Positions 13,285 through 20,424 of a stretch of DNA of 20,424 nt are shown in pieces. Each line of letters begins with the position of its first letter. Positions within the stretch are counted from its first letter, which is position 1. The stretch is from Ruminiclostridium sp. (lineage in GTDB: Bacteria; Bacillota; Clostridia; Oscillospirales; Oscillospiraceae). The notes under the pieces were generated by a model that was given only the letters and a program-made list of their open reading frames with translations, searched no databases and was not told the origin of the DNA. Made by a program: the position numbers and the translations under genes. Where the stretch lies: contig JAFZEB010000060.1 in NCBI GenBank assembly GCA_017560855.1, forward strand, positions 1-20,424. Reading direction: 5' to 3'.

Positions 13285-13880
13285 GGGGCCATCCCTCCTT
13301 TCTCAGAATTAGACGGAGGAGTTTCCAAAAGGTTCCCCTCGGCCAGGAGCTTCTCCCGGAGGGCCCGGCGGGCCCGGGCCAGGCGGGACTTTACGGTACC
13401 CAGTTCGATGTCCAGGACCTGGGCGATCTCCTGGTAGTTCAGGCCGTCCATCTCCCGGAGGATCAGGACCACCCGGTGGTGTTCGGGCAGGTCCGCCAGG
13501 GCCTTGCGCAGGATGGCCTGTTCCTCCCGCTGGATGACGATCTCCTCGGGGGAGGGGGCCGTGTCCCGGATGGGAGCCAGGTCAGGGTCGTCCAGGGACA
13601 GGTCTCCCCGGCGTTTTTTCTCCCGGCGGTAGTGGTCGGTGCAGGCGTTGAGGGTCAGCCGGTAGAGCCAGGTAGAAAAGGCGGACCCTCCCCGAAACTG
13701 GGGGAGGGCCTTCCATACCTTGAGAAATACCGTCTGGGTGATCTCCTCTGCGTCCTGGTGACGGCCGGTGTAGCCCAGGGCCAGGTTGTAGACCTTGGAG
13801 CTGTGCAGACCGATCAGCCCCTCAAAGGCCCTTCGGTCCCCCTCCTGGGCCTTCTGCAGAAGGAGTCGGTCATCGGTCAT
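13281..13880 (-). CDS. ECF-type RNA polymerase sigma factor
   Basis: The 199-residue protein has region 2 (DAEEITQTVFLKVWKALPQF, then SAFSTWLYRLTLNACTDHYRR) and region 4 (LPEHHRVVLILREMDGLNYQEIAQVL followed by ELGTVKSRLARARRAL), the pattern of the RpoE/SigW group. The linker between them is acidic and variable. It starts inside the 3' end of dusB (11-nt overlap), with AAGGA 9 nt before the ATG, and runs into the anti-sigma gene with a 4-nt overlap. No separate promoter is evident, so basal expression probably comes from the dusB promoter. Confidence 0.94.
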   Translation of the reverse strand: MTDDRLLLQKAQEGDRRAFEGLIGLHSSKVYNLALGYTGRHQDAEEITQTVFLKVWKALPQFRGGSAFSTWLYRLTLNACTDHYRREKKRRGDLSLDDPDLAPIRDTAPSPEEIVIQREEQAILRKALADLPEHHRVVLILREMDGLNYQEIAQVLDIELGTVKSRLARARRALREKLLAEGNLLETPPSNSEKGGMAP

Positions 13881-14859
13881 GGTCGTCGTCCTTCAGCTCC
13901 CGCTTGATGCCTGCGGTGACCCGGTAGACGTCCTCCAGGGTGGAGATCTTGGAGATCTCGCTCTTCCAGTAGCTGGCGTGGGGGACCCCCTTCAGATACC
14001 AGGCGTAATGCTTCCGGGCCTCCAGACAGGCGATCCGCTCGCTCTTGTACTTGGCGGCCATTTCAAACTGCTTCACCGCCACGTCGCACCGCTCTGCCAG
14101 GGGAGGCAGGGGCGGGATGGGCTCTCCGGCAATGGCGGCCCTGGCCTGCTGGAAGATCCAGGGGTTGCCGAAGACGCCCCGGGCGATCATGACGCCGTCG
14201 GCTCCGGTGTACTTGAGGATGTGGGCGGCGTCCTTGCCGGAGAACACGTCGCCGTTGGCGATGACCGGGATGGAGAGAGCCTGCTTCATCTCCCGGATGT
14301 AGTCCCAGTTAGCGGTGCCGGAGTACATCTGGACCTTGGTGCGGCCGTGGAGGGTAATGGCGGCCACGCCAAGGCTTTCCAGCATCTTGGCCAGTTCCAG
14401 GCAGACGATGTTGCCCTTGTCCCAGCCCAGACGCATCTTGACGGTGACCGGCTTGCCTCCGGCCCCCTTGATGGTGGCTTCCGCCACCCGACAGGCCTTG
14501 TCCAGGTCCTTGAGCAGGCCGGAGCCGTCCCCGTTGTTGGCTACCTTGGGGACAGGACAGCCCATGTTGATGTCCAGGATGTCCGCCCCGGAGACCTTCA
14601 TGGCGATCTCGGCGGCCTCCTGCATGCATACAGGGTCGCTGCCAAAGAGCTGGACACCCGCAGGGTGTTCCCCTTCTTCCAAGCGGAGAAGGGGGATGGA
14701 TTTTTTATCCTGATAGCACAGGGCCTTGGCGCTGACCATCTCGGTGATGGTGTAACCGGCGCCCAGTTCCCGGCATATGCTTCGGAAGGCGATGTCCGTC
14801 ACCCCGGCCATGGGAGCCAGGACCAGGGGGGAATCAATGTGTACAGAACCGATCTGCAC
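13870..14859 (-). CDS. dusB: tRNA dihydrouridine synthase (DusB type)
   Basis: Dus enzymes reduce uridines of tRNA to dihydrouridine using FMN and NADPH. The 329-residue protein shows the TIM-barrel flavoenzyme signatures in order: PLVLAPMAGVTD (11-22), DINMGCPVPKV with the catalytic Cys101, KMRLGW, ITLHGRT, IANGDV and GVMIARG (FMN phosphate binding). The helical C-terminal domain follows. I chose the GTG at 14857-14859 because GAGGTG lies 6 nt upstream; another in-frame GTG at 14868 overlaps that site. The 3' end overlaps the sigma factor start by 11 nt. A Dus gene heading a sigma/anti-sigma operon means that the sigma pair is tied to a housekeeping promoter. Confidence 0.95.
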   Translation of the reverse strand: MQIGSVHIDSPLVLAPMAGVTDIAFRSICRELGAGYTITEMVSAKALCYQDKKSIPLLRLEEGEHPAGVQLFGSDPVCMQEAAEIAMKVSGADILDINMGCPVPKVANNGDGSGLLKDLDKACRVAEATIKGAGGKPVTVKMRLGWDKGNIVCLELAKMLESLGVAAITLHGRTKVQMYSGTANWDYIREMKQALSIPVIANGDVFSGKDAAHILKYTGADGVMIARGVFGNPWIFQQARAAIAGEPIPPLPPLAERCDVAVKQFEMAAKYKSERIACLEARKHYAWYLKGVPHASYWKSEISKISTLEDVYRVTAGIKRELKDDDHDR

Positions 14860-14894
14860 GGGGATCACCTCGTTTTCTTGAGTCTTAATGTCTA

Positions 14895-14924
14895 ATCATA
14901 CCATAGAATGCACAATTCTGACAA
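14895..14924 (-). promoter_or_regulatory. promoter of the dusB operon
   Basis: On the minus strand TTGTCA (14919-14924) and TATGAT (14895-14900) are separated by 18 nt, with TGG before the -10 (extended -10). The leader is about 30 nt. Confidence 0.75.
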
Positions 14925-14947
14925 GGTTTCTGCCGTGGGATTTCGGA

Positions 14948-14975
14948 TTGCAAACGGCGGGAAATGTGGTATGAT
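14948..14975 (+). promoter_or_regulatory. promoter of the CLC transporter gene
   Basis: TTGCAA (14948-14953) and TATGAT (14970-14975) are separated by 16 nt, again with TGG before the -10. It is divergent from the dusB promoter, with the two -35 elements 23 nt apart. No fluoride (crcB-type) riboswitch is visible in the short leader. Confidence 0.65.
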
Positions 14976-15016
14976 ACAAACGATGATTTTTGTTGAAAAA
15001 AGGGGGTGGTTCTGGG

Positions 15017-16324
15017 TTGAAAAAATGGAAATATAAGCCAAAAGGTTTGTTTCGTGAGGTCTATGCCGAGATGATCTTCAGCGCAGAGAGCCTGCGCATC
15101 AACGCCCGGGCCATCTTCTTCGCCCTGGGTGTAGGCATGGTGGTGGGTGTCATCGGCGGTGCCTTCTCCCGGCTGCTGGCTCTGTCCGATGTGTTCCGCA
15201 ACGGGGTGTTCTGGAGCATTTTCCTGCTGCCCCTGGTGGGCCTTGTCATCGTCTGGCTCTACAAAAAGGGGGACATCAAGACGGCGGGCGGCACCGACAT
15301 CGTCATCCAGGCCGCCCGAGGGGAACAGCCGGTCTCCCGGCTTCTGGCCCCGGTGATCTTTGCGGCCACCCTGCTGACCCACTTCTTCGGCGGTTCTGCC
15401 GGCCGGGAGGGTGCGGCCCTCCAGCTGGGCGGTTCCCTGGCCGAGGTGGTCCGCCACATCTTCCGGCTGGGGGACGAGTTCGAGGACCTGGCCGTCATGT
15501 GCGGCATGAGCGCCGGTTTCTCGGCCGTCTTCGGCAACCAGATCTCTGCCGTGATCTTTGCCCTGGAAATTTCCTGCGTGGGCATGCTCCCCATGGGTGC
15601 CTTCCTGCCCTGCGTGGTCTCCTCCATTGTGGCGGGTGAGGTGGCCCAGCTGATGGGCTGTCATGCGGTGGTCTTTTCCCTGGCCTCTTCCCCGGAAGAT
15701 TTTCTGTTCTTCACCCGGGTGCTGATCCTGGCTGTCCTGTGTGGTCTGCTGAGCATCCTGGTGTGCTATACCTTCGCCGGTGTCCGCCAGTTTCTGGAGC
15801 GGCTCTTCCCCAACCCCTACCTGCGGGTGGTGGTGGGCGGCTGTGTGGTGGTGCTGCTGACCCTTCTGCTGGACACCCGGTACTACCTGGGCAGCGGTCA
15901 GGCCCTCATTGACCAGTCCATCGGCCAGGGGAAGGCCCTTCCCTGGGACTTCGCCCTGAAAATGCTCCTGACGGCCATCACTCTGGGGGCGGGATTTAAG
16001 GGGGGCGAGATCGTCCCGGCCTTTGCCATCGGCGCCTCCTTCGGCTGTGTCATGGGACCTCTGCTGGGCCTGGACCCGGCCTATGCCGCCGCCATCGGCA
16101 TGGTGGCTGTGTTCTGCGGCGTCACCAACTGCCCCCTGACCTCCCTGGTGCTGGGCTTTGAAGTCTTTTCCTTCTGCAATCCCGGGGGCTTCCTGGTGGC
16201 GGTGGCCGCCAGCTTCCTGGTTTCCGGCTACAGCGGCCTGTACGCCAAGCAGAAGTTTGCCTTCTCCAAGGTGGCCGACTCCACCGGCACCGTGGCGGAG
16301 GGGGAAAATATCCATCATATATAA
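15017..16324 (+). CDS. CLC-family anion transporter, CLC-F (fluoride)-like
   Basis: CLC proteins are homodimeric membrane channels or proton-coupled antiporters. The 435-residue protein is hydrophobic throughout, with many helices. It carries the gating-glutamate motif GREG (E131) inside THFFGGSAGREGAALQLGGS, the form I associate with the fluoride-exporting CLC-F branch rather than GREGP of chloride antiporters. At the selectivity position, where CLC-F usually has GNN and chloride types GSGIP, it reads GGTDIV (T93). Later come FSAVFGNQISAVIFALE and GGEIVPAFAIGASFG, the latter replacing GxFxP. Fluoride export is therefore a fair but unproven inference. I chose the TTG at 15017, which has GGGGGTGG 7 nt upstream; an earlier TTG at 14990 lacks a site. 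No terminator is seen before the next gene. Confidence 0.9.
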   Translation: MKKWKYKPKGLFREVYAEMIFSAESLRINARAIFFALGVGMVVGVIGGAFSRLLALSDVFRNGVFWSIFLLPLVGLVIVWLYKKGDIKTAGGTDIVIQAARGEQPVSRLLAPVIFAATLLTHFFGGSAGREGAALQLGGSLAEVVRHIFRLGDEFEDLAVMCGMSAGFSAVFGNQISAVIFALEISCVGMLPMGAFLPCVVSSIVAGEVAQLMGCHAVVFSLASSPEDFLFFTRVLILAVLCGLLSILVCYTFAGVRQFLERLFPNPYLRVVVGGCVVVLLTLLLDTRYYLGSGQALIDQSIGQGKALPWDFALKMLLTAITLGAGFKGGEIVPAFAIGASFGCVMGPLLGLDPAYAAAIGMVAVFCGVTNCPLTSLVLGFEVFSFCNPGGFLVAVAASFLVSGYSGLYAKQKFAFSKVADSTGTVAEGENIHHI

Positions 16325-16369
16325 AATCGTGGACGATTCATCTGTCGTGAGGATTCTACGAAGCGTAGG

Positions 16370-16398
16370 TTGTGCCTCTGATTTCGTTATGCTATACT
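16370..16398 (+). promoter_or_regulatory. promoter of the DUF4180 gene
   Basis: TTGTGC (16370-16375) and TATACT (16393-16398) are 17 nt apart, with TGC just before the -10 (extended -10). The dyad CTACG-AAG-CGTAG (16356-16368) lies directly upstream of the -35, and ATCGT-GG-ACGAT (16326-16337) lies further upstream; either could be an operator. Confidence 0.7.
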
Positions 16399-16467
16399 AA
16401 AAAGAATTTTTTGGGATGCGGTCCTGCTGCATCCCTGGTATCAAACAGTAGAGAGGAGGTACTGTGA

Positions 16468-16830
16468 GTGAATCTATCGAGAATCGAGCAAAATGGGATC
16501 CTGTGTGCCGTGGTGGAAAGCGATGCCATCGTGATCTCCGACCCGCAGTCCGCCCTTGATGTACTGATGACCGCAAAGTATGATGTCGGCACAAAAAATA
16601 TTGTGATCGACAAAAACCTCATTGTGGAGGAGTTCTTTGTTCTCAGCACCGGACTTGCCGGTGAGATCCTGCAAAAGTACATCAACTATGGGGGACGAAT
16701 TGCGATCTACGGCGATTATTCCGGCTACACCAGCAAGCCTCTCAGAGATTTTATCTATGAGAGCAATCAGGGAAAGAGCGTGTTCTTTGTGTCCACCAAG
16801 GAAGAAGCTGTTCGTATGCTGACACAATGA
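16468..16830 (+). CDS. DUF4180 domain-containing protein
   Basis: The 120-residue protein fits the DUF4180 family along its whole length: a VVESDAIVISDPQSALDVL opening, VIDKNLIVEEFFVLSTGLAGEILQK in the centre, then IYGDYSGYTSKPLRDFIYESNQGKSVFFVSTKEEAV. The function of the family is not established; I see no membrane segment, signal peptide or metal motif, so it should be a small soluble protein. The GTG start at 16468 follows GAGGAGGT by 7 nt. By hand count G+C over 16501-16800 is about 49%, compared with about 70% in a sample of the CLC gene, so recent acquisition is plausible. It has its own extended -10 promoter and a strong terminator, so it forms a single-gene unit. Confidence 0.88.
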   Translation: MNLSRIEQNGILCAVVESDAIVISDPQSALDVLMTAKYDVGTKNIVIDKNLIVEEFFVLSTGLAGEILQKYINYGGRIAIYGDYSGYTSKPLRDFIYESNQGKSVFFVSTKEEAVRMLTQ

Positions 16831-16858
16831 GTTTCGCTTCGAAAAACATACTTATATG

Positions 16859-16893
16859 AAAAAGTCCAGGACCGTCAGGTCCTGGACTTTTTT
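16859..16893. terminator. bidirectional intrinsic terminator
   Basis: A perfect long stem (AAAAAGTCCAGGACC with GGTCCTGGACTTTTT) around a 4-nt loop has T-runs on both strands. It closes the DUF4180 gene from the left and the infB-ribF operon from the right (ribF stop at 16898). Confidence 0.95.
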
Positions 16894-16897
16894 CATG

Positions 16898-17803
16898 TTA
16901 AGGATTTTCAGCAAAGTAATCTCTGGTCTGCTGGGCGTTCCGGAAGACCTCTTCCTTCAGAGCGTCGAAGGAGGGGAACTTCTTTTCGGGCCGCAGGTAC
17001 TTGTAGAACTCCATCTGGATCTTCTGGCCGTAGAGGTCGCCGTTGAAGTCCAGGATAAAGCCCTCAATGGTCAGGTGGTCGCCGTCGTCCACGGTGGGAC
17101 GGGTGCCCACATTGGTGACAGCGATGTGGGTCTCGCCGTTTTCCAGAATGACCTTGGTGGCGTAGACGCCCTTGGCAGGGGGGAGCACATGCTCCTTCAG
17201 CTTCAGGTTCACGGTGGGGAAGCCCAGGGTGGTGCCCAGCTTCTTGCCGTGGGAGACCCGGTCGCTGAGGGTGTAGGGATGCCCCAGAAACTCATTGGCC
17301 CGCTCAATCTCGCCCTGGGCGATGAGGGTGCGGATATAGGTGGAGGAGACCGTGATGCTCTCCTGCTCCACCTTTTCAATGATGTCACAGCCGATGCCCA
17401 ACTCGGCGCAGGCTTCCTTCAGCAGCTGGGGGTTGCCCTCGCCCTTGTAGCCGAAGTGGTAGTCGTGACCGGCCACCAGATGGACGGCCCCCAGGCCCTG
17501 GATAAGGGTCTCCTCCAGGAAGCTCCGCCAGTGCTGCTTCATGAACTGGGGGGTGAAGGGCTCCACAATCACGTCCTGGATGCCGTAGTACTTCCGCATC
17601 AGGTCGCCCCGGTCCTCGGGGGAGGTGATGAGGGGCATGGGCTTGCCCAGAATGACGGTCTGGGGATGGGGGTCAAAGGTGAAGGCAGAGGGGGTGGCTC
17701 CGATCTCCTGGGCCACCTGGACAGTACGGCGCATGAGGGCGGCGTGTCCGTTGTGGACGCCGTCAAAGAACCCCAGCGCGATCACTCGTTTTGTTTCGTT
17801 CAA
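16898..17803 (-). CDS. ribF: bifunctional riboflavin kinase / FAD synthetase
   Basis: RibF converts riboflavin to FMN and FMN to FAD. The 301-residue protein has the N-terminal FAD synthetase (adenylyltransferase) domain with GFFDGVHNGH (11-20), FTFDPHP and VSSTYIR. The C-terminal riboflavin kinase domain has LGTTLGFPTVNL, TNVGTRPT and the LTIEGFILDF strand with the catalytic Glu region. The TTG at 17801-17803 is chosen because AAGGAG sits 7-8 nt upstream; a GTG at 17824 would place that site inside the gene. It is the last gene of the infB-rbfA-nrnA-truB-ribF unit, 53 nt after truB, and is followed by a strong terminator. Confidence 0.95.
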   Translation of the reverse strand: MNETKRVIALGFFDGVHNGHAALMRRTVQVAQEIGATPSAFTFDPHPQTVILGKPMPLITSPEDRGDLMRKYYGIQDVIVEPFTPQFMKQHWRSFLEETLIQGLGAVHLVAGHDYHFGYKGEGNPQLLKEACAELGIGCDIIEKVEQESITVSSTYIRTLIAQGEIERANEFLGHPYTLSDRVSHGKKLGTTLGFPTVNLKLKEHVLPPAKGVYATKVILENGETHIAVTNVGTRPTVDDGDHLTIEGFILDFNGDLYGQKIQMEFYKYLRPEKKFPSFDALKEEVFRNAQQTRDYFAENP

Positions 17804-17856
17804 GAGGATGCTCCTTCCTTCCACATGCGATGGAAATGAAGCGGGGCGGGAAGGCC

Positions 17857-18726
17857 TTACGCTTCGAAAAAGCTTTTGATGGTGGTCAGACAGCCGTCTT
17901 TTACCTCGCTCAGGGCGAGGAACTCCTGTTCACGGCTGTGGACCCGGTAGATGCCCTCGGGGGCATCGGTGCGGACGGTGTTGCCGTTGCGGACCTTCTT
18001 CTCCGCAGCGGCGCTGTCCAGCTGGAGGACGGGGTGCCGGCAGAAGTAGGACTCCACAGGCAGCAGCTTGTCCCCCGGGGTCTCCATGGCGTTCAGTTCC
18101 TCCAACGTGACGGCCTCTTCCAGGGTGAACCCGGCAGACTTGGTCCGGCGGAGGGAGAACAGGGTGCCGCCGCAGCCCAGGACCTGCCCGATGTCGTGGC
18201 AGAGGGTGCGGACGTAGGTTCCCTTGGAACACAGGACCCGGAGGGTGAAGTCGGTGGGGGAGACCTGCTCCAGCAGTTCCAGCTCGTAGATGGTGATGGG
18301 GCGGGGCTTGCGCTCCACCTCTTCCCCCCGGCGGGCCAGCTCATAGAGCTTCTTGCCGTCCTTTTTCAGGGCGGAGTACATGGGGGGGATCTGCTGGATG
18401 TCCCCACGGAACTGGTCCAGCACGGCCTCCACCTGCTCTCTGGTCACAGAGACCGGGCGGGTCTCCAGGGTGTTGCCGGTGACGTCCTGGGTGTCGGTGA
18501 TCTGGCCCAGGCGAAGACCGGCGATATATTCCTTTTCCCGTTCGGCGGCAAACTCCACCGCCCGGGTGGCCCGGCCCACGAAGACGGGCAGAACACCCGT
18601 TGCCATGGGGTCCAGGGTTCCGGCGTGGCCGATGCGGCGCTCCCGGAGGATGCCCCGGAGCTTGGCCACCACGTCGTGGCTGGTCCAGTCCTGGGGCTTG
18701 TCGATGACGATGATGCCGTTAGCCAT
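17857..18726 (-). CDS. truB: tRNA pseudouridine(55) synthase
   Basis: TruB converts U55 in the T-loop of tRNAs to pseudouridine and also helps tRNA folding. The 289-residue protein shows MANGIIVIDKP at the start, the catalytic motif GHAGTLDPMATGVLPV with Asp39, the REKEYIAGLRLG strand, PPMYSALKKDGKKLYELAR and CSKGTYVRTLCHDIG. The C-terminal part (about 230-289) corresponds to the small RNA-binding end domain. The ATG overlaps the nrnA stop by 8 nt, so coupling is likely. The length is slightly shorter than B. subtilis TruB. Confidence 0.97.
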   Translation of the reverse strand: MANGIIVIDKPQDWTSHDVVAKLRGILRERRIGHAGTLDPMATGVLPVFVGRATRAVEFAAEREKEYIAGLRLGQITDTQDVTGNTLETRPVSVTREQVEAVLDQFRGDIQQIPPMYSALKKDGKKLYELARRGEEVERKPRPITIYELELLEQVSPTDFTLRVLCSKGTYVRTLCHDIGQVLGCGGTLFSLRRTKSAGFTLEEAVTLEELNAMETPGDKLLPVESYFCRHPVLQLDSAAAEKKVRNGNTVRTDAPEGIYRVHSREQEFLALSEVKDGCLTTIKSFFEA

Positions 18727-19669
18727 GCTGCACCTTCTTAATGGCCTCCATCATGGCGGCCTTGGCCTCCTTGGGGGTGCCGGGGATGGTGCAGCCTGCT
18801 GCAGCCGTATGACCGCCGCCCCCAAAGTGGGCGCAGACAGCGGAAGCGTTCAGGGTCTTGCCGTCGGTGCGCAGGGAGATCTTGCACTCCTGAGGGTTCA
18901 GCTGACGGACGGTAACGGCATTGTCCACTCCTTCCAGCAGACCGATGAAGGAGGAGATGTCCTCCAGGTCCTCCTCGGTGGCCTGGATGTCCCGGATGAG
19001 GTCCAGGGTCACGTAGGCAAAGACCAGCTTGCCCTCCTGTTCCAGGTCCATTTCCTGGATGAGGCGGCTTTCGATCTGCATCCGCTTCAGGGACTTCACC
19101 CGGAAGTGGCGCTTGTTCACCCACTGGGCGTCGAAGCCGGTCTCCATGAGGTCGGCGGCGATGCGATGGGTCTCGGGGGTGGTGTTGGAGTAGACAAAGC
19201 AGCCGGTGTCGGTGGCGATGGCCATATACAGCAGGAGGGCGATGGGGGCGGTGACTTCCACGCCCATCTCCACAAAGACCTTGTACATCACCTCGCCGCA
19301 GGCAGCGGCAGCGGCGTCCACGCAGGTCTCCTTGGCATAGCCCTCGTTGGAGCCGTGGTGATCGATGCACAGATCGATCCGGTCCTTCAGGAACTTGGCG
19401 CTGTCGGGGAGCATCCCAGTGGCTGCGGTGTCCACGGACACCACAGCGTCATACTGGAAGTCTGCGGGAGCCAGGACCCCTTCAAAGTAGGGGTCAAAGA
19501 GGCCGTGGGCGTCCTCATTGGGCAGGACCCAGGCGGTCTTGCCCAGCTGGCGGAGGGCCAGACACAGGGCGGCGCCGCAGCCGATGGTGTCGCCGTCGGG
19601 CCGCCGGTGGGTGAGGATGAGGACGTTGTCCAGGCCGAGAAGGGTGCGGGCGGTTTCAGAAATGATCAT
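18719..19669 (-). CDS. nrnA: DHH-family phosphoesterase, oligoribonuclease / pAp phosphatase (NrnA type)
   Basis: NrnA degrades short oligoribonucleotides and dephosphorylates pAp, using manganese in a DHH active site. The 316-residue protein shows the motifs in order: THRRPDGDTIGC (motif I), AVVSVDT (motif II), CIDHHGSN (motif III, DHH) and AIATDTGCF (motif IV). The C-terminal DHHA1 domain ends with HFGGGGHTAAAGC. It overlaps rbfA by 4 nt and truB by 8 nt. Placement between rbfA and truB is usual in Firmicutes and supports a role in RNA turnover alongside ribosome maturation. Confidence 0.95.
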   Translation of the reverse strand: MIISETARTLLGLDNVLILTHRRPDGDTIGCGAALCLALRQLGKTAWVLPNEDAHGLFDPYFEGVLAPADFQYDAVVSVDTAATGMLPDSAKFLKDRIDLCIDHHGSNEGYAKETCVDAAAAACGEVMYKVFVEMGVEVTAPIALLLYMAIATDTGCFVYSNTTPETHRIAADLMETGFDAQWVNKRHFRVKSLKRMQIESRLIQEMDLEQEGKLVFAYVTLDLIRDIQATEEDLEDISSFIGLLEGVDNAVTVRQLNPQECKISLRTDGKTLNASAVCAHFGGGGHTAAAGCTIPGTPKEAKAAMMEAIKKVQHG

Positions 19670-20025
19670 TCTGCCCCGCCGCCTTCCTTGCGTTCAATGT
19701 CGTTGAGGAGCTTGAGGATGTGGGTGCCCCGGTCGATGGAGTCATCGGCCTGGAAGACCAGCTCGGGGGTGTAGCGCAGGGAGAGGGCACGGCCCAGCTC
19801 CCGGCGCAGGTAGCCGCCGGCGGACTTGAGGCCCTTGACGACCTCCTTCACATCGCTCTTGTCCAGAACGCTCACATAGATCTTGGAAAAGCGCAGGTCG
19901 GGGGTGGTTTCCACACGGGTGATGGTCACCAGGCCGTGGACCCGGGGGTCCTTGACCGTGCGCAGCAGGGAGGCCAGCTCACGCTGGATCTCCTCGTTGA
20001 TTCGTCCAATGCGGTTGGATGCCAT
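19666..20025 (-). CDS. rbfA: ribosome-binding factor A
   Basis: RbfA binds the 30S subunit and helps late 16S rRNA maturation. The 119-residue protein has the single KH-like fold: RIGRINEEIQRELASLLRTVKDPRV, then VTITRVETTPDLRFSKIYVSV and LKSAGGYLRRELGRALSLRYTPELVFQ, with the alanine-containing kink of the family. The C-terminal tail is short. It starts 42 nt after infB (GAGG upstream of the ATG) and its stop overlaps the nrnA start in an ATGA. Confidence 0.97.
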   Translation of the reverse strand: MASNRIGRINEEIQRELASLLRTVKDPRVHGLVTITRVETTPDLRFSKIYVSVLDKSDVKEVVKGLKSAGGYLRRELGRALSLRYTPELVFQADDSIDRGTHILKLLNDIERKEGGGAE

Positions 20026-20067
20026 AGTAATACCTCTTCAGTAAAGAATCTGTTGGGGTAGGGAGGA

Positions 20068-20424
20068 TCAGACCTGGATCTGCTCCATGATGAAGGCTTC
20101 GATGACGTCGCCCACCTTGATGTCCTGGTGCTTCTCGAAGGTGATGCCGCACTCGTAGCCGGAGGCCACTTCCTTGACGGAGTCCTTGAAGCGCTGCAGG
20201 GAGGAGATGGTGCCGTCGTAGATGATGATGCCGTCGCGGACCAGGCGGAGCTGTGCGCCGCGCTGCATCTTGCCCTCGGTGACGTAGCAGCCGGCGACCA
20301 TGCCGACGCCGGTGATACGGAAGACCTCACGGACCTCTGCAGAGCCCAGTTCCACTTCCTTGAACTTGGGAGCCAGCATGCCCTTCATGGCGGCCTCGAT
20401 CTCGTTGATGGCGTCGTAGATGAC
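20068..20424 (-). CDS. infB: translation initiation factor IF-2, C-terminal part (5' end outside the window)
   Basis: The frame is open to the right edge and gives the last 118 residues. They match the final beta-barrel of IF-2, which binds the formylmethionyl end of initiator tRNA: VREVFRITGVGMVAGCYVTEGKMQRGAQLRLVRDG, then SLQRFKDSVKEVASGYECGITFEKHQDIKVGDVIEAF. The GTPase domain lies beyond the window. It heads the visible part of the infB-rbfA-nrnA-truB-ribF operon; nusA would be expected further upstream. Confidence 0.97.
   Translation of the reverse strand, partial: VIYDAINEIEAAMKGMLAPKFKEVELGSAEVREVFRITGVGMVAGCYVTEGKMQRGAQLRLVRDGIIIYDGTISSLQRFKDSVKEVASGYECGITFEKHQDIKVGDVIEAFIMEQIQV

Noticed and set aside
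14885..16318. 477-codon minus-strand frame opposite the CLC gene
   Set aside because: It is antisense to conserved transmembrane helices; its His/Gln/Gly-rich product is typical of a shadow.
16898..20424. nrnA inside the infB-rbfA-truB-ribF operon as a novelty
   Set aside because: A DHH phosphoesterase at this place is common in Firmicutes operons.
1..20424. tRNA or rRNA genes
   Set aside because: I saw no T-loop/anticodon patterns or rRNA signatures on either strand in the gaps between genes.

Overview
The window looks like a chromosomal segment of a high-G+C, spore-forming member of the Clostridia, most like the Oscillospiraceae (Flavonifractor/Lawsonibacter/Intestinimonas type). The reasons are a full-length spoIVA (endospore coat ATPase), Gram-positive style Shine-Dalgarno sites and sigma-A promoters, the order infB-rbfA-nrnA-truB-ribF, a type III pantothenate kinase, and G+C well above 60% in most genes. 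The genus is inference. Most of the window is housekeeping; the unusual material lies in 1552-2365, 6788-10340 and 16325-16830.

Layout. 1-1551 (minus): an ECF sigma factor operon with a small two-helix membrane protein and a membrane protein carrying a double zinc ribbon, which runs off the left edge. 1552-2365: an 814-bp stretch without a convincing protein gene. It holds a plus-strand promoter, a glycine riboswitch and an intrinsic terminator, facing a minus-strand promoter/terminator pair that brackets about 300 nt of hairpin-rich sequence (candidate ncRNA). 2366-3223 (plus): LysR-type regulator, convergent with psuG (3257-4162, minus). 4351-6710 (minus): coaX, then spoIVA upstream of it. 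6924-9512 (plus): a Tet(M)/EF-G-like GTPase fused to a C-terminal NYN (YacP/Rae1-like) RNase domain. 9815-10216 (minus): a lone RepA_N-domain protein with repeats on both sides. 10362-12437 (minus): an EF-G paralogue lacking the catalytic histidine. 12613-14859 (minus): dusB, a second ECF sigma factor and its zinc-finger anti-sigma factor, all overlapping. 15017-16324 (plus): a CLC transporter of CLC-F-like type. 16468-16830 (plus): an AT-rich DUF4180 gene. 16898-20424 (minus): infB (3' part), rbfA, nrnA, truB and ribF.

Three copies of one structured intergenic repeat (4199-4311, 6788-6858, 9529-9648) share the ends CCCCTCATCCG...GATGAGGGG. Their internal hairpins differ in sequence but keep their pairing.

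The genes group into translation and RNA metabolism (IF-2, RbfA, TruB, DusB, NrnA, two translational GTPases, a ribosome-directed RNase fusion), cofactor supply (RibF for FMN/FAD, CoaX for CoA, PsuG for pseudouridine recycling), two envelope-type sigma circuits and one sporulation gene. TruB makes pseudouridine in tRNA and PsuG breaks down free pseudouridine 5'-phosphate, so both ends of that cycle are present. The strongest leads are the GTPase-RNase fusion, the glycine riboswitch with no gene behind it, and the covarying repeat family.
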